21,622 nucleotides of DNA from Planctomycetota bacterium (GCA_013202185.1 JABMSA010000445.1:1-21622); one strand, 5' to 3'. Numbered from the stretch's first letter, positions 1-7,605 are shown. The notes: a model not told the origin generated them from the sequence alone. Numbers and translations are program-made.

Positions 1-1
1 C

Positions 2-619
2 CGCGAACACGTCCGCGAATCCGCGAATGATCTTATTCCGTCGCAGGCTGTTCTCGTCCAGCGCTTCCACGAGGTTCCTCAGCACTTGTAGGTCAATCAC
101 GAACGCGGTGACGTCTTCGCGCTCGATGGCGACCTCGACGCTGGCGAAGGTCCTGGGTTTCGGGCGTGGCTTGCTGGGGATGTCTGCCGGCATGCAGCCG
201 GGTATGGTGTGGCCGGAGTAAGCCTCGAGCGCCAGATGGTACTTCTTGCCGGCCTTTCCTTTGGCGGCAATCATCACCGCTCGATGGTTGCCGTCGAACA
301 CGCCCTGGTGCTCGCCGTCGACGAGCAGCATCGCGGCATCGCAGCCGGTCTTGGCGCGGACGAATACCTTCTTGCCGTTGCATTCTTTCGGCAGCTTCAC
401 ATCGCCCCTGAACCATGCCGTGATCCACTCGCCGCCCCACTTCATTCCGGGCCTGGCCGGCTTCCATTTCAGGTTCGCTGCGCGGCCGGGCTCGGCGCGG
501 AAGTGCTCGCGTGTTTCGGCGTGCTCCACCGCCACGTCGGCGACCTTGACAAATCGTTCCTTGCTGTAAAGTTCTTCAGCCTTCTTCAGCTTGTCCGGGA
601 TCTTCTTGTCCGTTAGCAT
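2..619 (-). CDS. Alpha-mannosidase, GH38-type, N-terminal part (runs off left edge)
   Basis: The minus-strand frame is open from an ATG at 619 to the window edge, giving 206 codons without a stop. The product starts MLTDKKIPDKLKKAEELYSK. About 60 residues in comes a beta-sandwich-like stretch with GGEWITAWFRG, then VDGEHQGVFDGNHRAV and LALEAYSGH. This order (W-F/Y-R after GEW, VDG...FDG.H, then E-A-Y-x-G-H) is what I know from the N-terminal domain of bacterial GH38 alpha-mannosidases, which hydrolyse alpha-mannosides. The catalytic barrel would lie beyond the edge. A GGAG lies about 10 nt before the ATG. No signal peptide is visible, so this is probably cytoplasmic. It is divergent from the lipoprotein gene at 889. 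The family call rests on remembered motifs; the coding frame itself is secure. Confidence 0.75.
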   Translation of the reverse strand, partial: MLTDKKIPDKLKKAEELYSKERFVKVADVAVEHAETREHFRAEPGRAANLKWKPARPGMKWGGEWITAWFRGDVKLPKECNGKKVFVRAKTGCDAAMLLVDGEHQGVFDGNHRAVMIAAKGKAGKKYHLALEAYSGHTIPGCMPADIPSKPRPKPRTFASVEVAIEREDVTAFVIDLQVLRNLVEALDENSLRRNKIIRGFADVFA

Positions 620-683
620 GTGCGTTTGTCTCCGACTGGGGGGTCTTTCTACGGCTTCGTAATGGTCCGGTCAGGATTGTACC

Positions 684-712
684 TTTATACAAAGGCACCA
701 CGCGAAAAGCAA
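684..712 (-). promoter_or_regulatory. Candidate sigma70-type promoter for the alpha-mannosidase gene
   Basis: On the minus strand, TTGCTT (712-707) is separated by 17 nt from TATAAA (689-684). This puts a start of transcription near 676, about 57 nt before the ATG. The -10 lies inside a small inverted repeat, CCTTT-GTAT-AAAGG, which could be an operator. The -35 matches consensus poorly. Confidence 0.45.
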
Positions 713-787
713 CGGGAAATCCGTAAGGAAAGGTGATCGGGTGCGATACAGACTTGTAGGAGGCGTCGACCGGATCAAAAAAGGTGC

Positions 788-816
788 TTGACAATGCCAT
801 GCGGATGTGTTATTGT
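788..816 (+). promoter_or_regulatory. Sigma70-type promoter of the lipoprotein gene
   Basis: A perfect TTGACA (788-793) is followed after 17 nt by TATTGT (811-816). Transcription would start near 823. This excludes the in-frame GTG at 784 as the start of the following gene, because it lies upstream of the transcript. Confidence 0.75.
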
Positions 817-888
817 GAAGCGAAGGAAAGGCAGTTCGGATCAGGGAGACAAGAAAGCGCTATTCGCGACGATAGAATGAGGCTTACC

Positions 889-1614
889 ATGCGAAGGATC
901 GACTATCTGGCCGTTGCGGCGCTGATTACGGTTCTTGCGGGATGCAAGAGCGTTCAAAGACGGGGCGATTCCCACCCGGCCGGGCCCGTCGCCGAGCAAC
1001 AACATGGTGATGAGAATATCGAAGCCGAAGAACCCGAAAGCAGTGCGCTGGGTGCTGTTGGGAATTATTTTAAGAACAGGGGCAACGACCTAGTGGACGT
1101 GTTCGACGGAACCGGTATAGGTGCCGGCATTGGGCTCGAGGCCTCCGTAAAGACAACAGATTACGCAAAGCTTTGCGTTGGAGGTTCGTGGTCGCACAAA
1201 GTGGCGCTGCGCCAGCGTTCATTCGAAGAGTCATTTGATGAGGTCAGAGTTGGGATACCGTGTCTCCAAATGAGCATCGTTGCGCCCTTTGTAGATCGTG
1301 AATATACCCCATTTCTTTTCGCAGTTCCAGCAACGTATTTGGAGTATAAAGATCAAGGGCAGCAGACCGAGTTTGCGATTACGGTTTTCCTTACCGATGC
1401 CGTCATCCAGCCCGGAGAATCTGCCAGGAATGCTCTGCAGCTTTCTGATTCAGAAGACCGGGGGCCACTGATAGATAGGTTCGATGTTGAGCTTTCGGCA
1501 ACCGCCCTTGTCCCATCCGCTGCACTCCGCTTCAGTCCCGGCCAGTTGTTGGATTTCGTGCTCGGATGGGTTGGCGTGGGCATTGGCAAGGATGATTCGC
1601 GCATCAAGCTGTAG
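889..1614 (+). CDS. Hypothetical secreted lipoprotein
   Basis: The ATG at 889 follows GAGG with 6-nt spacing and sits about 65 nt after the predicted transcription start. An ATG at 877 is the alternative. The 241-residue product begins with a lipoprotein signal peptide: two Arg, a hydrophobic stretch, then the lipobox L-A-G-C with Cys19 as the lipid-modified residue. A polar, Glu-rich linker follows (about residues 30-55). The rest looks like a beta-rich domain containing NRGNDLVDVFDG, which resembles the N-R-x-x-D-x-x-D-V-F pattern in other uncharacterised bacterial lipoproteins, and it ends with DFVLGWVGVGIGKDD. I do not recognise a function. It should be anchored in an outer or inner membrane leaflet. 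The esterase gene starts 93 nt downstream and could share this transcript. Confidence 0.75.
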   Translation: MRRIDYLAVAALITVLAGCKSVQRRGDSHPAGPVAEQQHGDENIEAEEPESSALGAVGNYFKNRGNDLVDVFDGTGIGAGIGLEASVKTTDYAKLCVGGSWSHKVALRQRSFEESFDEVRVGIPCLQMSIVAPFVDREYTPFLFAVPATYLEYKDQGQQTEFAITVFLTDAVIQPGESARNALQLSDSEDRGPLIDRFDVELSATALVPSAALRFSPGQLLDFVLGWVGVGIGKDDSRIKL

Positions 1615-1618
1615 CTAA

Positions 1619-1642
1619 CAGCCTCCAAGCAGGTGGAGGCTG
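1619..1642 (+). terminator. Hairpin after the lipoprotein gene, possible partial terminator
   Basis: CAGCCTCC (1619-1626) and GGAGGCTG (1635-1642) form a perfect 8-bp stem with an 8-nt loop, 5 nt after the stop codon. No T-run follows, so it may be a weak or processing hairpin rather than a real terminator. Confidence 0.35.
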
Positions 1643-1707
1643 AAGACCACGGGCGGCGGCACGTTTCAGGGAGAACATTAACAGCGAGGGAGCAAGGAGG
1701 CAAAGGA

Positions 1708-3354
1708 ATGGGTAGATCAAATGGGCTGATTGGGAGTGTGTTGCTCTCGTTGACTATCGCGGCGTGCTTTGTTGCGGTAATGTCGAAAACGGAATGCCTC
1801 GCGGAAGCAGACGGGTCGGCCGACGATGCCGCTGCGCAGGCCGAACAGGAGCAGGTGCAGAAGCTGATCCAAAAACTGAAGGGGAGCAATGCTCGAATCC
1901 GCCGCGCGGCGGCAGAGGCACTGGTTAAGATCGGCCGGCCCGCGGTAGACCCTCTCACCGAAGCGCGAAAGGATGCCGATGGGGTCGCACGGGAGGCGAT
2001 CGACTTTGTGCTGAAAAAGATCGGCAAGCTGATTGCGTGGCCCCCGCCCCAGCCTCGGTGCACGTTGCAGGACGATCCCACTCAGGAATACTTCGCATAC
2101 GTGCCCAAGGATTTCGATCCGAAGCGGACGTATTGGATTTTCGTTTCCGCTCATGGCCTGGGCGGCAACGGTTCGGGCGCGCTCGGGTTCGCGGGCTTTG
2201 CTCATGAGGCCAAGTGCATCGTAGTGGCGCCATCGTTCAAGCAGGAGCATCAATTCCCGTCGAGGGGGACCGGCAAGATCTTGCTGAACATTATCGACGA
2301 GATAAGCAAGGCGTGCAAGGTGCGCCGCAAAGTGTTCGTTACCGGCATGTCGGCGGGCGGTCAATTCGCGCATCGTTTTGCATTGGAGAACCCGGAGTTG
2401 GTCGTCGGGTGCGCCGCGCATTCGCCGGGCAGTTGGGATTCTCCAAACAAGAAGGCCGAGAACGTGCCGTTCCTGGTGACGTGCGGCGAGGCGGATACAA
2501 CGCGCATCGGCATTGCCAAACGGTTCGTCGAGCAGGCCAAGGCGAAAGGCTATCGCTATGTGAAATCCGCGTGGTTCCCGAACGTGGGGCACGCCTTTTG
2601 CGGGGAGGCCGTGGCATTGACAAAGGAACACTACCGGACGGCGATAACGGGCCTGACGCCCGACGAGCGCAAGCAAGCCCAGGCCGATCTCGACAAAGCG
2701 GGCAAGCTGATCGATGAGGACAGCTACGGGCCGGCGTTCAAGGTGCTGAAGAAAGTAGCTGCCTTCCCACAGAAGTCGGTATATACTGAACGCGCCTCGA
2801 AGGGCTTCGAAAGGATCGAGAGGATAGGATCGCAGAAGATCGCGGAGATCGAGAAGCTGTCAGTCGAGGACTTCCGCGAGGCCCTGGCGCGCTTGGACCG
2901 GCTGCGTCAACAGTTTGAAGCGACGCCGGTGGCGGATGCCATTGCACAGGCGCGCCGAAAAATCATGAAGCGCCCCGACGTCGTGGCCGAGCAGCAGAAA
3001 GAGAAGGACGCCCAAAGGGCGAAAAAATTATACGAGGCGGCCGAAAAGCTTTTGGCACAAGAACGCTACCCGGCAGCGCTCGACAAGCTGAGAGTGGCGG
3101 CGGAGCTGGCCCACACCGCCTACGGCGCGAAGGCCGCAACGAAGATCAAGGAGATCGAAGCCGACCCGACGGCAGCGCGCACCAAGGCGTCGAAAGAATG
3201 TCGAAGGTTGCTGATGATGGCCCGGAATTACCTCGCCAACGAACTGCCCGAACTGGCCCGACCGAACCTCGAAAGGATCATCAAGAACTACCCGGACAGT
3301 GAGGAAGCGAAGATCGCACGGGAAATGCTGAAAGAGGAAAACAGCAAGAAATAG
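1708..3354 (+). CDS. Secreted esterase/PHB-depolymerase-like alpha/beta hydrolase with HEAT-like and C-terminal helical repeats
   Basis: The start is the ATG at 1708, 7 nt after AAGGAGG; the in-frame GTG at 1633 lies in the upstream hairpin and lacks a site. The product has 548 residues. Residues 1-30 form an export signal; I-A-A-C20 could act as a lipobox, but hydrophobic residues continue past it. Residues 48-105 resemble one or two HEAT repeats. Residues about 125-320 are an alpha/beta hydrolase: SAHGLGGNG (oxyanion region), the nucleophile elbow GMSAGG with Ser215, Asp263 in CGEAD and His295 in VGHAFC, a complete candidate triad. This is closest to the esterase/poly(3-hydroxybutyrate) depolymerase group, so it probably cleaves an extracellular ester. 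Residues about 325-548 are charged helices, partly TPR-like. The substrate is unknown. Confidence 0.8.
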   Translation: MGRSNGLIGSVLLSLTIAACFVAVMSKTECLAEADGSADDAAAQAEQEQVQKLIQKLKGSNARIRRAAAEALVKIGRPAVDPLTEARKDADGVAREAIDFVLKKIGKLIAWPPPQPRCTLQDDPTQEYFAYVPKDFDPKRTYWIFVSAHGLGGNGSGALGFAGFAHEAKCIVVAPSFKQEHQFPSRGTGKILLNIIDEISKACKVRRKVFVTGMSAGGQFAHRFALENPELVVGCAAHSPGSWDSPNKKAENVPFLVTCGEADTTRIGIAKRFVEQAKAKGYRYVKSAWFPNVGHAFCGEAVALTKEHYRTAITGLTPDERKQAQADLDKAGKLIDEDSYGPAFKVLKKVAAFPQKSVYTERASKGFERIERIGSQKIAEIEKLSVEDFREALARLDRLRQQFEATPVADAIAQARRKIMKRPDVVAEQQKEKDAQRAKKLYEAAEKLLAQERYPAALDKLRVAAELAHTAYGAKAATKIKEIEADPTAARTKASKECRRLLMMARNYLANELPELARPNLERIIKNYPDSEEAKIAREMLKEENSKK

Positions 3355-3439
3355 GTGACTGGTTCTTGCCTGCCGCTCCGCGCGGGGGGACTTGCCCTGA
3401 TGACTGCATGGACTCGCTGATTCCGCATGGGCCTTCCCG

Positions 3440-3460
3440 GGAACTGTTGGCAGCAGTTCC
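3440..3460 (+). terminator. Hairpin downstream of the esterase gene
   Basis: GGAACTG (3440-3446) and CAGTTCC (3454-3460) form a 7-bp stem with a 7-nt loop, 86 nt after the esterase stop. Only an interrupted T-rich stretch follows (about 3469-3479), so termination efficiency is uncertain. Confidence 0.35.
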
Positions 3461-3537
3461 GGGGGGTCGTTTGACTTTTGCTGACGTACAAGAAGTGTGT
3501 TGTGGATATTGTGTCCATTTCCGGCAACGTCGACATT

Positions 3538-3551
3538 ACTCATGACTCATG
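3538..3551 (+). repeat. 7-bp tandem duplication that breaks the dockerin-protein reading frame
   Basis: ACTCATG occurs twice in direct succession (3538-3544 and 3545-3551). Removing one copy joins an upstream frame reading VDIVSISGNVDITH to the downstream frame reading DDNIVINRID without a stop. This is the expected signature of a slipped-strand duplication, or of an assembly or sequencing error. Confidence 0.7.
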
Positions 3552-4081
3552 ACGACAACATCGTAATCAACAGGATCGACCAGAACGGACCGGGCTACGT
3601 GAGCGTAGACAGCACGGGCGGTTCAATTACGGTGGCGGCTGGTGGGTCCGGTATCGACGCCTCGGGTGTCTTCAACCTCACAGAAGCCGAGCTTCAGTTT
3701 CTCGATTCGACCGGAACTGTAACAATTGGCGTGAACGGCGGAACCGGGCTGCTGACGGCCGGCTCGGAGGGGAAGATTGATCTGACCGGCGAGAATTATG
3801 ACCATGCTCTCTTCGGCGGCGACCTGGCGCTGACAAGCTGCATCATCCTCGCCGATGGCAAGCAATTGACGTTCAATGGCAATCCCATTTCAGGCGGGCC
3901 CGGGGGCGACGCCAACGGCGACTTCAGTGTGAATATGCTGGACATAATTGATGTACGCAACTGCCTTCACCAGAACCCCGCGTCCGACGACAACTGGCGG
4001 GCCGATGTGAATGACGATGGCGCGATCAACATCCTCGACATGCTTTTCGTTCGCAATCGACTGAACACAACGTGCGACTGA
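3542..4081 (+). CDS. Dockerin type I-like domain protein, 5'-truncated and probably frameshifted remnant
   Basis: The frame is open from a GTG at 3497, but the first plausible start is the ATG at 3542, which lacks a ribosome site and a signal peptide. The 179 residues contain beta-rich, Gly/Thr/Asp-rich sequence (about 1-115), then two Ca-binding loops of dockerin type: D-A-N-G-D-x-x-V-N-x-x-D from residue 123 and D-V-N-D-D-x-x-I-N-x-x-D from residue 155. Each is followed by the helix pattern V-R-N-x-L. Dockerins attach secreted proteins to cohesins; in planctomycetes such C-terminal pairs are common on large secreted proteins. Here the expected long N-terminal part and export signal are missing. 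The 7-bp duplication at 3538-3551 breaks the join to a short upstream frame, which itself runs into TGA at 3472. I regard it as a decaying C-terminal fragment; a translated small protein is less likely. Confidence 0.6.
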   Translation: MTHDDNIVINRIDQNGPGYVSVDSTGGSITVAAGGSGIDASGVFNLTEAELQFLDSTGTVTIGVNGGTGLLTAGSEGKIDLTGENYDHALFGGDLALTSCIILADGKQLTFNGNPISGGPGGDANGDFSVNMLDIIDVRNCLHQNPASDDNWRADVNDDGAINILDMLFVRNRLNTTCD

Positions 4082-4171
4082 CGACAAGTGCTTGCCTGCT
4101 CCCAGTTGTCCCCGTCCCCGGAGTTAATCCGGTGGCGGCGGGGACGCACCTGCGCGTGCACCTGATGACTA

Positions 4172-4203
4172 ATGGCCGATGAGCAATGACCCTCATCGGC
4201 CAT
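4172..4203. repeat. Perfect 12-bp inverted repeat
   Basis: ATGGCCGATGAG (4172-4183) and CTCATCGGCCAT (4192-4203) pair perfectly around an 8-nt loop. No T-run flanks it. It lies between the dockerin remnant and the trkA promoter. A looser inverted repeat with 7-bp arms GTCCCCG/CGGGGAC lies just upstream (4108-4145). Either could end the upstream transcript or bind a regulator. Confidence 0.6.
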
Positions 4204-4260
4204 GGATCATCGGGCCGCCACGGATAACTCACAACTCACAGTGCCTGGTTCATTTGTTCC

Positions 4261-4289
4261 TTGACTGCACCCCGGTCGTTCACTATAAT
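4261..4289 (+). promoter_or_regulatory. Sigma70-type promoter of the trkA-trkH operon
   Basis: TTGACT (4261-4266), a 17-nt spacer, then a perfect TATAAT (4284-4289). Transcription would start near 4296, about 45 nt before the trkA ATG. Confidence 0.85.
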
Positions 4290-4340
4290 CGTTGTGGTGT
4301 ACAGATTCTTCGGCATGGCCGTAAGGAATGATCAGGTAAG

Positions 4341-5699
4341 ATGCGAATACTGATAGCCGGCGCGGGGATTGTTGGTTCGAACCTAGCCGCACAGCTTTCC
4401 GTTGAAGGGCACAAGGTGTCTTTGGTCGACAACAGCCCCGAGGTGCTTCGCCCTCTGACGGACAAGCTCGACGTGCTCCCGGTGGTGGGCCTCGCCAGCA
4501 GCCCAAGCACTCTCGAGAAGGCCGGCATAGCCGACGCCGAGATGGTCATCGCCGTCACGCATAGCGACGAAGTGAACATGATCGTCTGCGCACTCGCCGC
4601 CGAAAAGAACGTGCCGATGAAAATCGCACGCGTGCGCAACGAGGAGTTCTCCGGCGATAACCCGCTGTTCGATCCGAAGAAACTCGGCATCGACAAGGTG
4701 ATCAATCCCGAGCAGATCGCCGTCGACTACATCATAAAATATATCGATACGCCGGGCGCAACGGACGTGGCCGACTTCGCGGGCGGCCGCGTGCTCGTAC
4801 GGGGGTTCATGGTCGATGAGGATATGCCCATCGCCAACCACACGCTTATCGAGCTGAAGCAGATGGAGGCGATGCAGTCGGTGCTGGTCGTGGGCATCTA
4901 TCGCAACGGCAAGCTCACCATCCCCAACAAGGGCGACGTTGTCATCAAGCCCGGCGACAACATCCTGGTGGTGATGGCCAGGCAGTCGCTCGAGCCGTTT
5001 CTGTCTCTCATCAACAAGCGGATGGGCGAGACGAAGAAGCTGGTGATCTATGGTGCAACGCTCACGGGCGTGGGCCTCGCCGGACGGATGGAAAAGGACG
5101 TCGACAACATCGTGATCATCGAGCCGGATATCGAGCGCGCCAAGCTGGCCTCACAGAAACTGGCCGGCACGCTGGTGCTCCAGGGCGAAGGCGTGGACCT
5201 CGACGTGCTCCGCGAAGCCGGCGTGGGCACGGCGGATTATTTCGCGGCCGTCTCCAGCGACAACGAAGACAACCTGATGGCCTCGCTGCTGGCGAAAAAA
5301 GAAGGAGCCAAGCGCACCATCGTGCTCACCACCGAGCCGCGATACATATCGGTGCTGAAGTCGATCGGCCTGGAGGTTGTCATCAATCCGCGTTTGATCA
5401 CTGCCGGCATAATTCTTCAGCACGTTCGCAAGGGCAGGGTGCTCTCGGCGATACCCATCCGCGACAGCGAGGCGGAGGTACTCGAGCTGGAGGCTATGGC
5501 GCACACCCGCGGCGTGGGCCGGCCGCTCCACAAGATCTGGAAGAAGTTTGTGGGCGGATCGGTCGTCAGCGCGATCACGCGCAACGGCGAGCTGATCATA
5601 CCCGACGGCAACAGCGTGATCAAACCGGGCGACAACGTTATCGTTTTTGCTCTGCCCGAGGCAATAGCCGATGTTGAAAACCTGTTTGTGAGAAAATAG
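4341..5699 (+). CDS. trkA: Trk system potassium uptake regulatory protein TrkA
   Basis: This 452-residue protein has the full duplicated TrkA layout. RCK-N 1 (about 1-120) has the Rossmann motif G7-A-G9-I-V-G12 and Asp30 at the end of strand 2, which should hold the NAD(H) ribose. RCK-C 1 follows (about 140-225, with PNKGDVVIKPGDNILVV). RCK-N 2 (about 233-350) has a degenerate motif G238-A-T-L-T-G243. RCK-C 2 ends the chain (PDGNSVIKPGDNVIVFA). TrkA is the cytoplasmic ring that gates the TrkH K+ channel in response to nucleotides. The start at 4341 aligns with family N-termini; the ribosome site is weak (AGG at 4334, or AAGGA at 4323). The second Rossmann motif lacks its central Gly, so that site may bind nucleotide differently. 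trkH follows after a short gap. Confidence 0.95.
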   Translation: MRILIAGAGIVGSNLAAQLSVEGHKVSLVDNSPEVLRPLTDKLDVLPVVGLASSPSTLEKAGIADAEMVIAVTHSDEVNMIVCALAAEKNVPMKIARVRNEEFSGDNPLFDPKKLGIDKVINPEQIAVDYIIKYIDTPGATDVADFAGGRVLVRGFMVDEDMPIANHTLIELKQMEAMQSVLVVGIYRNGKLTIPNKGDVVIKPGDNILVVMARQSLEPFLSLINKRMGETKKLVIYGATLTGVGLAGRMEKDVDNIVIIEPDIERAKLASQKLAGTLVLQGEGVDLDVLREAGVGTADYFAAVSSDNEDNLMASLLAKKEGAKRTIVLTTEPRYISVLKSIGLEVVINPRLITAGIILQHVRKGRVLSAIPIRDSEAEVLELEAMAHTRGVGRPLHKIWKKFVGGSVVSAITRNGELIIPDGNSVIKPGDNVIVFALPEAIADVENLFVRK

Positions 5700-5767
5700 C
5701 GCCCGGGCGGCACAACGTCTCGGATTCATCCGTGGACCGCCGCCGAAAGCTCTCGGAATTGCAGCAC

Positions 5768-5772
5768 GGAGG
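5768..5772 (+). promoter_or_regulatory. Ribosome binding site that points to an AUC start for trkH
   Basis: GGAGG (5768-5772) lies 6 nt before the ATC codon at 5779. It is 39 nt from the first ATG (5812), too far to serve it. No ATG, GTG or TTG is present in frame between the previous stop and 5812. Confidence 0.6.
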
Positions 5773-5778
5773 CTCGCC

Positions 5779-7356
5779 ATCAACATCCGCGCCATTGCAT
5801 CGTCGCTGGGGATGCTGCTCCTGTTCTTTGCCGGCATCATGGTTGTGCCGCTGCTCGTAGCGATCTTTTACGAGGGTGAAGCGGCCGGGCGGGTGATCAC
5901 TGAGCCGGACTGGCACAGGGAGATATTCGCCTTCGGCGTTGCCATCGCCCTGACGGCGGCGGCGGGCGTTGCGCTCAGGCTGCTGGGCCGTGGCTCGCGG
6001 GCGCGCGAGGTCGGCATCCGCGACGGCTTCGTGGTCGTAAGCCTTGCGTGGGCGATCCTTTCGCTCTTCGGCGCCCTGCCGTTTTTCTTGTCCGGATTCC
6101 CCGCTTTCGAATCCTTCACCGACGCCTTCTTCGAAACGATCAGCGGCCTCACAACCACGGGGTCGTCGATCCTCTCCGACATCGAAGCCCTGCCCAACGG
6201 CCTCCTCTTCTGGCGAAGCCTCACCCACTGGCTGGGAGGCATGGGGATCGTGGTGCTGGCTGTTGCGATCTTCCCCGCGCTGGGCATGGGGGGGTATCAG
6301 TTGTATCGTGCCGAGGCCGCGGGCCCGACTATGGAGCGCCTCAGCCCGCGGATCACCGAAACCGCCAAGCTGCTGTGGGGCGTGTACCTGCTGCTGACGG
6401 TCGCCGAGACCTTCCTGCTATGGATGCCGGCGCTGTGGGGCGCGCCCAAGATGTCGCTCTTCGACGCCCTCTGCCACACGTTCGGCACTCTGGCCACGGG
6501 CGGCTTCTCTACCAGAAACGCTTCGATCGCCTCTTTCGACAGCGTTTACGTCGACGTTGTGATAATGATATTCATGTACCTCGGCGGCATCAGCTTCGTA
6601 TTGCATTACCAGCTCCTCAGGCGCAACTTCGGCCAGATCAAGAAAGACAAACAGGCGCACTTCTTTACCGGCATGCTGCTGGTATCTATCATTCTCGTTA
6701 CTATTTCGGTGTACGGCGCCGAGCCGCGCGTCCCGCCGGGCTCGAGCCAGCAGTGGACGCCCGAGAGCCTCGAGACCGAGCGCGCCAAGGTAAGCACCAT
6801 ACCCGGCGCGCTGCGCTATGCCGCGTTCCAGGTGACGTCGATCGGCAGCACGTGCGGGTTTGCGACGGCCGATTTCGACCTTTGGCCGAATTTCTGCCGA
6901 TTTCTCCTGATACTACTGATGTTCATCGGCGCGTGCGCCGGCTCCACCAGCGGCAGCCTCAAGGCGATGAGGATCATGCTGCTGCTGAAAATGGCGCGCC
7001 GTGAAATCGAAAAGATGATCCGGCCCCGTGCCATTCTGCCTGTCAAGCTCGGCGGGGCAGTAGTGGAAGACAGCATCCTCAACAACATCGTCAGCCTGTT
7101 TGTGCTTTACCTGGGCATCTTTGCGGCTGCCACGGCCGTGATGTGCTGGTTCGTGCCCGACATCGTCAGTGCGTTCTCGTCGGTGGCGGCAACGATGGGC
7201 GGCGTGGGCCCGGGTCTGGCGCTTGTAGGCCCTATGCGCAACTATCGCGAAGTCGGCGCCGCCGGCAAGTGGGTGCTCTGCGCGTGCATGCTGCTGGGCC
7301 GTCTCGAAATATACTCCATCCTCATAATCATATTTCCGCGCACCTGGCGGAGGTAG
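5779..7356 (+). CDS. trkH: Trk system potassium uptake transmembrane protein TrkH
   Basis: TrkH is the K+-translocating membrane subunit, built from four M1-P-M2 units. The four selectivity-filter loops are visible: TTTGSS (Gly128), LATGGFS (Gly241), STCGFA (Gly360) and TMGGVGPG (Gly474), numbered from the codon at 5779. Hydrophobic segments flank each loop, and the C-terminus PRTWRR is typical. The first ATG is at 5812, but INIRAIASSLGMLLLFFAG aligns in full with the N-terminus of E. coli TrkH (MHFRAITRIVGLLVILFSG as I recall it). This puts the natural start at the ATC codon 5779, 6 nt after GGAGG. Length is 525 residues from there, or 514 from the ATG. The gap to trkA is 79 nt with no promoter seen, so the two are probably co-transcribed and form one K+ uptake complex. 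Confidence 0.93.
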   Translation: MNIRAIASSLGMLLLFFAGIMVVPLLVAIFYEGEAAGRVITEPDWHREIFAFGVAIALTAAAGVALRLLGRGSRAREVGIRDGFVVVSLAWAILSLFGALPFFLSGFPAFESFTDAFFETISGLTTTGSSILSDIEALPNGLLFWRSLTHWLGGMGIVVLAVAIFPALGMGGYQLYRAEAAGPTMERLSPRITETAKLLWGVYLLLTVAETFLLWMPALWGAPKMSLFDALCHTFGTLATGGFSTRNASIASFDSVYVDVVIMIFMYLGGISFVLHYQLLRRNFGQIKKDKQAHFFTGMLLVSIILVTISVYGAEPRVPPGSSQQWTPESLETERAKVSTIPGALRYAAFQVTSIGSTCGFATADFDLWPNFCRFLLILLMFIGACAGSTSGSLKAMRIMLLLKMARREIEKMIRPRAILPVKLGGAVVEDSILNNIVSLFVLYLGIFAAATAVMCWFVPDIVSAFSSVAATMGGVGPGLALVGPMRNYREVGAAGKWVLCACMLLGRLEIYSILIIIFPRTWRR

Positions 7357-7363
7357 GGCGCCG

Positions 7364-7404
7364 CCTGCCTGGGAAGGCAGGGCGACGAGCGAAGACGCTC
7401 GTCG
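7364..7404 (+). terminator. Two adjacent hairpins after trkH
   Basis: The first stem is CCTGCC (7364-7369) with GGCAGG (7376-7381). The second is CGACGAGCG (7383-7391) with CGCTCGTCG (7396-7404), a perfect 9-bp stem with loop AAGA. They begin 8 nt after the trkH stop. No T-run follows, so termination is inferred from position and stem strength. Confidence 0.5.
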
Positions 7405-7413
7405 AGATCAATC

Positions 7414-7525
7414 GCTCAATGAGGGCAGAATCATTTATAGCAGAATCATTTCGCAGGGCGGTGGCTCAATGAGGGCGGAGTCATTTATAGCAGAATCATT
7501 TCGGACGACGGCGGCTCAATGACGG
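7414..7525. repeat. 50-bp tandem repeat with a nested 15-bp repeat
   Basis: GCTCAATGAGGGC starts at 7414 and recurs at 7464; GCTCAATGACGG starts at 7514, so the period is exactly 50. Units 1 and 2 are nearly identical over most of their length; unit 3 keeps only its first dozen bases. Each full unit contains AGAATCATTT or a near copy twice, 15 bp apart. The sequence is non-coding as far as I can tell. It may be a dispersed intergenic repeat of the genome. Confidence 0.75.
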
Positions 7526-7567
7526 TTGTCTCGCAAGGCGCGTTCGACGACGGCTTGAATGCAGAAG

Positions 7568-7605
7568 GGGCGCGGATGCGAGGAGGCCATCGCTGATCCG
7601 CGCCC
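7568..7605 (-). terminator. Hairpin downstream of the TadG-like gene
   Basis: GGGCGCGGAT (7568-7577) and ATCCGCGCCC (7596-7605) form a perfect 10-bp GC-rich stem with an 18-nt loop. It lies 31 nt beyond the minus-strand stop at 7637. There is no T-run on either side. It may separate this gene from the trk operon in both directions. Confidence 0.45.

Noticed and set aside
784..888. N-terminal extension of the lipoprotein from GTG 784
   Set aside because: It covers a perfect promoter (788-816) and precedes a proper lipoprotein signal peptide at 889.
4374..4383. GGTTCGAACC resembling a tRNA T-arm
   Set aside because: It is within the trkA Rossmann-motif coding sequence and no acceptor or anticodon stems surround it.
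7414..7525. CRISPR-like repeats
   Set aside because: The units are contiguous 50-bp tandem repeats without variable spacers, and there are no cas genes.
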